43,620 bases of DNA from JABDPF01 sp036351575 (GTDB taxonomy: Bacteria > Pseudomonadota > Gammaproteobacteria > Xanthomonadales > SZUA-36). The stretch lies in NCBI GenBank assembly GCA_036351575.1, contig JAZBPJ010000097.1, positions 1 to 43,620 of the forward strand, written 5' to 3'. A program made the translations under genes and the position numbers. Shown one piece after another: positions 40,773 to 43,620 of the stretch; within the stretch, counting starts at the first letter, position 1, and every line of letters starts with the position of its first letter. The notes under the pieces are model-generated. The model was given only the letters and a program-made list of their open reading frames with translations, was not told the DNA's origin and searched no databases.

Positions 40773-41039
40773 ATGCCAATCGACGGGAAATTGCTGGAAA
40801 TCCTCTGCTGCCCGGTGAGCAAGACACCGCTGACGCGCCTGACCGCCAACCGCCTGAAGAAACTCAATGACGCCATCGCCGACGGCGCCGTGCAGTATGT
40901 CAACGGTGAAGCCGTGACGGATACCCTGCGAGAAGCGCTGGTGACGGAAGACGACAAGGTCATTTACGCGGTCGTCGACGGTATAGCCGTGCTGCTCGAG
41001 GACAAAGGTATCGGCACGACCCAGCTGCAGGACTTCTGA
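40773..41039 (+). CDS. Trm112/YcaR-family protein
   Basis: An 88-residue protein beginning MPIDGKLLEILCCPVSKTPL and ending with YAVVDGIAVLLEDKGIGTTQ. This matches the bacterial Trm112-like (YcaR/UPF0434) family, although this member has a longer insertion between the halves than E. coli YcaR. The only Cys pair is Cys12-Cys13, so a full zinc ribbon is lacking, as usual in this group. Trm112 relatives activate methyltransferases; a partner here is unknown. Its stop is one base before the nadC ATG. Confidence 0.82.
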   Translation: MPIDGKLLEILCCPVSKTPLTRLTANRLKKLNDAIADGAVQYVNGEAVTDTLREALVTEDDKVIYAVVDGIAVLLEDKGIGTTQLQDF

Positions 41040-41040
41040 G

Positions 41041-41889
41041 ATGAAAGACAACGGCCCGTTGCCGCCGTCCGCGATGACCGTGCGCGAGGATGTGCGGCGG
41101 GCCATTCAGGAAGACTTCGGTCCGGGCGACTGCACCGCGCAGCTGATCGACGCGGAAGCCCGGCTCGAAACACGCGTGATCTGCCGCGAAGAAGCGGTGC
41201 TCGCGGGCCGGGCCTGGTTCGACGAAACCTATGCACAGATCGATGCAGGAGTGAGCGTCGAATGGTTTTTTGATGACGGCGAGCGCATGCGGCCCGATGA
41301 CGCCGTGTGCCGGGTGGACGGCCCGGCGCGCGCGATACTGAGCGGGGAGCGAACGGCCCTCAATTTCCTGCAGACGCTCTCCGGCACGGCCACGCGAACG
41401 CGGCGTTACGTCGAAGCCGTGGCGGATACCGGCGCCATCATCCTCGATACGCGCAAAACCCTGCCCGGTTTGAGGCTGGCCCAGAAATACGCGGTCCGCT
41501 GCGGCGGCGGCAGCAATCACCGGATTGGCCTGTTCGACGCGATCCTGGTGAAAGAAAACCACATTTCGGCGGCTGGATCGATCCGGGCTGCGGTCGGTCG
41601 GGCCAAGGGGCTGTACCCGGACCTTCTGCTCGGGGTCGAGGTCGAAACACTGGATCAGCTCGACCAGGCATTCGAGTCCGGAGCCCAGCGTGTACTGCTG
41701 GATAATTTTTCAACGGATCGGCTCATCGAGGCCGTTCAGCGCTACAAGGGACGCATCGGCCTGGAGGCCTCCGGCGGAATTACCTTGAAGAACATTCGCG
41801 ACGTGGCGCTGACCGGCGTTGACTTCATTTCCACCGGCGACCTGACCAAGAGCCTGCACGCCGTGGACTTCTCGATGCGTTTCATGTGA
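41041..41889 (+). CDS. nadC: nicotinate-nucleotide pyrophosphorylase (quinolinate phosphoribosyltransferase)
   Basis: A 282-residue enzyme that converts quinolinate and PRPP to nicotinate mononucleotide, the entry into NAD synthesis. Blocks seen are EDFGPGDCTAQLI, GERTALNFLQTLSGTATRT, LDTRKTLPGLRLAQKYAV, GGGSNHRIGLFDAILVKENH, and the C-terminal EASGGITLKNIR plus GVDFISTGDLTKS. All the substrate-binding Arg/Lys blocks are present and length is standard. It directly follows the Trm112-like gene and is convergent with the FAD-dehydrogenase gene. Confidence 0.96.
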   Translation: MKDNGPLPPSAMTVREDVRRAIQEDFGPGDCTAQLIDAEARLETRVICREEAVLAGRAWFDETYAQIDAGVSVEWFFDDGERMRPDDAVCRVDGPARAILSGERTALNFLQTLSGTATRTRRYVEAVADTGAIILDTRKTLPGLRLAQKYAVRCGGGSNHRIGLFDAILVKENHISAAGSIRAAVGRAKGLYPDLLLGVEVETLDQLDQAFESGAQRVLLDNFSTDRLIEAVQRYKGRIGLEASGGITLKNIRDVALTGVDFISTGDLTKSLHAVDFSMRFM

Positions 41890-41919
41890 GTCGCCGGTCG
41901 GGTTCGGGCTGACAGCGGC

Positions 41920-43305
41920 TTACTTCGAGAGCAGCTTGCCGGGGTTGAGTATTCCCGCCGGGTCGAACAGCTGCTTGATGCCGCGCATCATCTCGATCTC
42001 CGCTGCGCTGCGCGTGGTCGAAAGCCAGTGCGCTTTCAGCAGTCCGATGCCGTGCTCCGCCGAAGCCGAGCCGCCCATCTCCCGGGTCAGTTCATAGGAA
42101 CGGCGGCTGATCACGTTGGAACGGGCCTCGAAGTCTTCGAGCGACACGCCCTCGGGCCTGAGGATATTGAGGTGTATGTTGCCGTCTCCGACGTGCCCGT
42201 AATAGAGCACGTCGTAATCCGGGCACACTTCGTCCAGCAGTTCAGCGAGCCGCAAAAGGAATTCCGGCACGCGGGAGACCGTGACCGACACATCATTCTT
42301 ATAAGGAGGATAATGCGCCACGGACTCGGCAATGCCTTCCCGGTAACGCCACAGGTCCGCCGCCTGTTTTTCATTCTGGCTGATTACGCCGTCCCGTAAC
42401 CAACCGCTCTCGGCCGCGCGTTCGAAACATTCCAGCGCGATACGCTCGGTCGATTCGCCCGGGCAGTCGAACTCGGTGACCACGTACCACGGCGCCGCCT
42501 GCCCCAGCGGGTCGGGCAGTTCGTGCGCCAGCCGCACGTGGTGCATGGAACGGTCATTGAACAGCTCGAACGCGCTCAGCCCGAGAGAGGACTGCAGAAG
42601 GTCGAACAGCGGCATCACGCCGGCCAGCTCGTCCAGCGCCAGCAGCATGACCCGGCTCGGGGCAGGCGGGTCCGTCAGTTTCATCGTGGCTTCGACCACG
42701 AAACCGAGCGTGCCCTCGCTGCCGATAAACAGGTGACGGAAGTCGTAACCGCTGGCGTTCTTGACCAGCCCCCGGTTGCAATCGAGCACTTCACCGGTGC
42801 CGGTGACGACTTTCAGCCCGGCGACGCGGTCGCGTGTCATTCCATAGCGGATCACGCGGATACCGCCGGCATTGGTGGCGATGTTTCCCCCGACCTGGCT
42901 GGAGCCCTCGGACGCAAACGAAACCGGGTAGTAGAGCCCCTTGTCGCGCGCGAACGCCTGGAGCTGCGCGGTGACGACACCGGCCTCGACCGTCACGGTG
43001 CGTTCCACGGCATTGAAATCCAGGATTCGACGCATGCGGTCAAAAGAGACGACGACTTCGCCGCTACACGCCACCGCCCCGCCGCTGAGACCGGTGCGGC
43101 CGCCTGACGGCACCAGCGGAATACGGCGCCGCACGGCGGCCCGAACCAGCTCGCCCACCTGCTCCACGCTCCGCGGAAAAACGACGGCCGCAGGCGCCGG
43201 GGTGCGAAAATAGCTCCAATCCTGCCCGTGGCTTTCCAAAACACCGGGGTCCGTTACGACTTCCAGGTCGGGGCAGTCGCGCTGCATTTGGCGGGCGAAA
43301 TCCAT
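41920..43305 (-). CDS. FAD-linked 2-hydroxyacid dehydrogenase (GlcD/D-lactate/D-2-hydroxyglutarate type)
   Basis: A 461-residue flavoprotein with an N-terminal FAD_binding_4 (VAO/PCMH) domain (about 40-180, VPSGGRTGLSGGA and GGNIATNAGGIRVIRYGMT) and a C-terminal FAD-oxidase domain. The latter contains YGHVGDGNIHLNI with the metal/substrate His residues, SASAEHGIGLLKAHW and LFDPAGILNPGKLL. This architecture is shared by glycolate oxidase GlcD, D-lactate dehydrogenases and D-2-hydroxyglutarate dehydrogenase. No GlcE/GlcF partners are adjacent, so a stand-alone D-2-hydroxyglutarate or D-lactate dehydrogenase is more likely than glycolate oxidase. Confidence 0.88.
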   Translation of the reverse strand: MDFARQMQRDCPDLEVVTDPGVLESHGQDWSYFRTPAPAAVVFPRSVEQVGELVRAAVRRRIPLVPSGGRTGLSGGAVACSGEVVVSFDRMRRILDFNAVERTVTVEAGVVTAQLQAFARDKGLYYPVSFASEGSSQVGGNIATNAGGIRVIRYGMTRDRVAGLKVVTGTGEVLDCNRGLVKNASGYDFRHLFIGSEGTLGFVVEATMKLTDPPAPSRVMLLALDELAGVMPLFDLLQSSLGLSAFELFNDRSMHHVRLAHELPDPLGQAAPWYVVTEFDCPGESTERIALECFERAAESGWLRDGVISQNEKQAADLWRYREGIAESVAHYPPYKNDVSVTVSRVPEFLLRLAELLDEVCPDYDVLYYGHVGDGNIHLNILRPEGVSLEDFEARSNVISRRSYELTREMGGSASAEHGIGLLKAHWLSTTRSAAEIEMMRGIKQLFDPAGILNPGKLLSK

Positions 43306-43364
43306 CGACTCATTATCATCTATACTGAAATCGAACCCAACAACGGAAGACGATCGAAATCCCG

Positions 43365-43620
43365 ATGCCTGTATTCACGACCCTCTTCAACCCCGCCGCT
43401 TTTCGTTCTGTCGTATTGCTTTTGCTCACGCTTTTGGTGGTCTCCGCCTCTGCCGATGAAAGCGGCAAGGAAAGCAAACCGGACAAACTGTTCAAATCCG
43501 CCACCAACCTGGAAATCACGCTTACCGCAGCCTGGCGCGAACTCATCGACAACGAAGCCCACCAGGGCGCTTACCCGGCAACCCTGGAATACCGCGACCC
43601 GCAGGGTGAACTGCACAGCC
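43365..43620 (+). CDS. secreted protein of unknown function, cut by window edge
   Basis: An ATG at 43365 opens a frame that reaches the window end (85 full codons, no stop). The start has a signal peptide (RSVVLLLLTLLVVSASA, cut near ASA-DE), followed by ESGKESKPDKLFKSATNLE and LTAAWRELIDNEAHQGAYP. The later segment ATLEYRDPQGELHS hints at an all-beta domain. I do not recognise the family with confidence. It starts 59 bp from the divergent FAD-dehydrogenase start, and a TATACT hexamer at 43321-43326 could be its -10 box. Confidence 0.65.
   Translation, partial: MPVFTTLFNPAAFRSVVLLLLTLLVVSASADESGKESKPDKLFKSATNLEITLTAAWRELIDNEAHQGAYPATLEYRDPQGELHS

Noticed and set aside
40161..41105. A 314-codon version of the purE frame
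   Set aside because: The N-terminal extension is antisense to the Trm112-like gene; the GTG at 40658 gives a normal PurE.

Overview
The window is chromosomal DNA from a GC-rich gammaproteobacterium. The evidence is a set of classic gammaproteobacterial gene neighbourhoods: corC-ybeY-ybeZ-miaB, surE-pcm-nlpD-rpoS, petABC-sspAB, mrp/metG divergent pair, rnfABCDGE-nth, RNase T, and purEK. No 16S or tRNA gene is present, so I do not assign a genus. Coding density is very high, many genes overlap by 1-4 bases, and only one gap exceeds 300 bases (9089-9541).

Layout: 1-4362 (minus) holds a partial DUF4105 protein and the translation/RNA-maintenance operon miaB-ybeZ-ybeY-corC. 4452-9088 (plus) holds a Sir2 deacylase that has lost most of its zinc cysteines, a small secreted CxxC protein, a histidine-rich TonB receptor of the ZnuD type, and kbl. 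9089-9541 is a convergent intergenic gap rich in long palindromes. 9542-14473 (minus) holds rlmE-ftsH-glmM and a 2OG-Fe(II) oxygenase. 14547-15232 (plus) holds yhbY and a Mth938-like gene. 15243-18671 (minus) is the surE-pcm-nlpD-rpoS stress operon. 18728-19599 (plus) holds Smr and DUF3301 genes. 19608-23292 (minus) encodes the cytochrome bc1 complex followed by sspA-sspB. 23489-24595 is a DegS/AlgW-like periplasmic protease. 24605-25687 (minus) is mrp/apbC, divergent from metG, which leads into the complete Rnf electron-transport operon and nth (25843-33557).

33683-36328 (plus) is the accessory highlight: a compact four-gene RiPP metallophore operon of the Hvf type. It encodes a secreted precursor with eight EGKCG cysteine motifs in four nearly identical 48-bp repeats, a DUF692 multinuclear non-haem iron oxidase (MNIO), a DUF2063 partner protein, and a DoxX-family membrane protein. 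The likely product is an exported copper-binding modified peptide; this is inference from family knowledge.

36296-43620 holds a GumN/TraB protein (minus), RNase T and an ArgD-like aminotransferase (plus), purE-purK (minus), a Trm112-like gene and nadC (plus), an FAD-linked 2-hydroxyacid dehydrogenase (minus), and the start of an unrecognised secreted protein (plus).

Most of the window is ordinary core genome. The points most worth a second look are the Hvf-type operon and its upstream inverted repeat, the two large palindromic elements between kbl and the oxygenase gene, and the zinc-site loss in the sirtuin.
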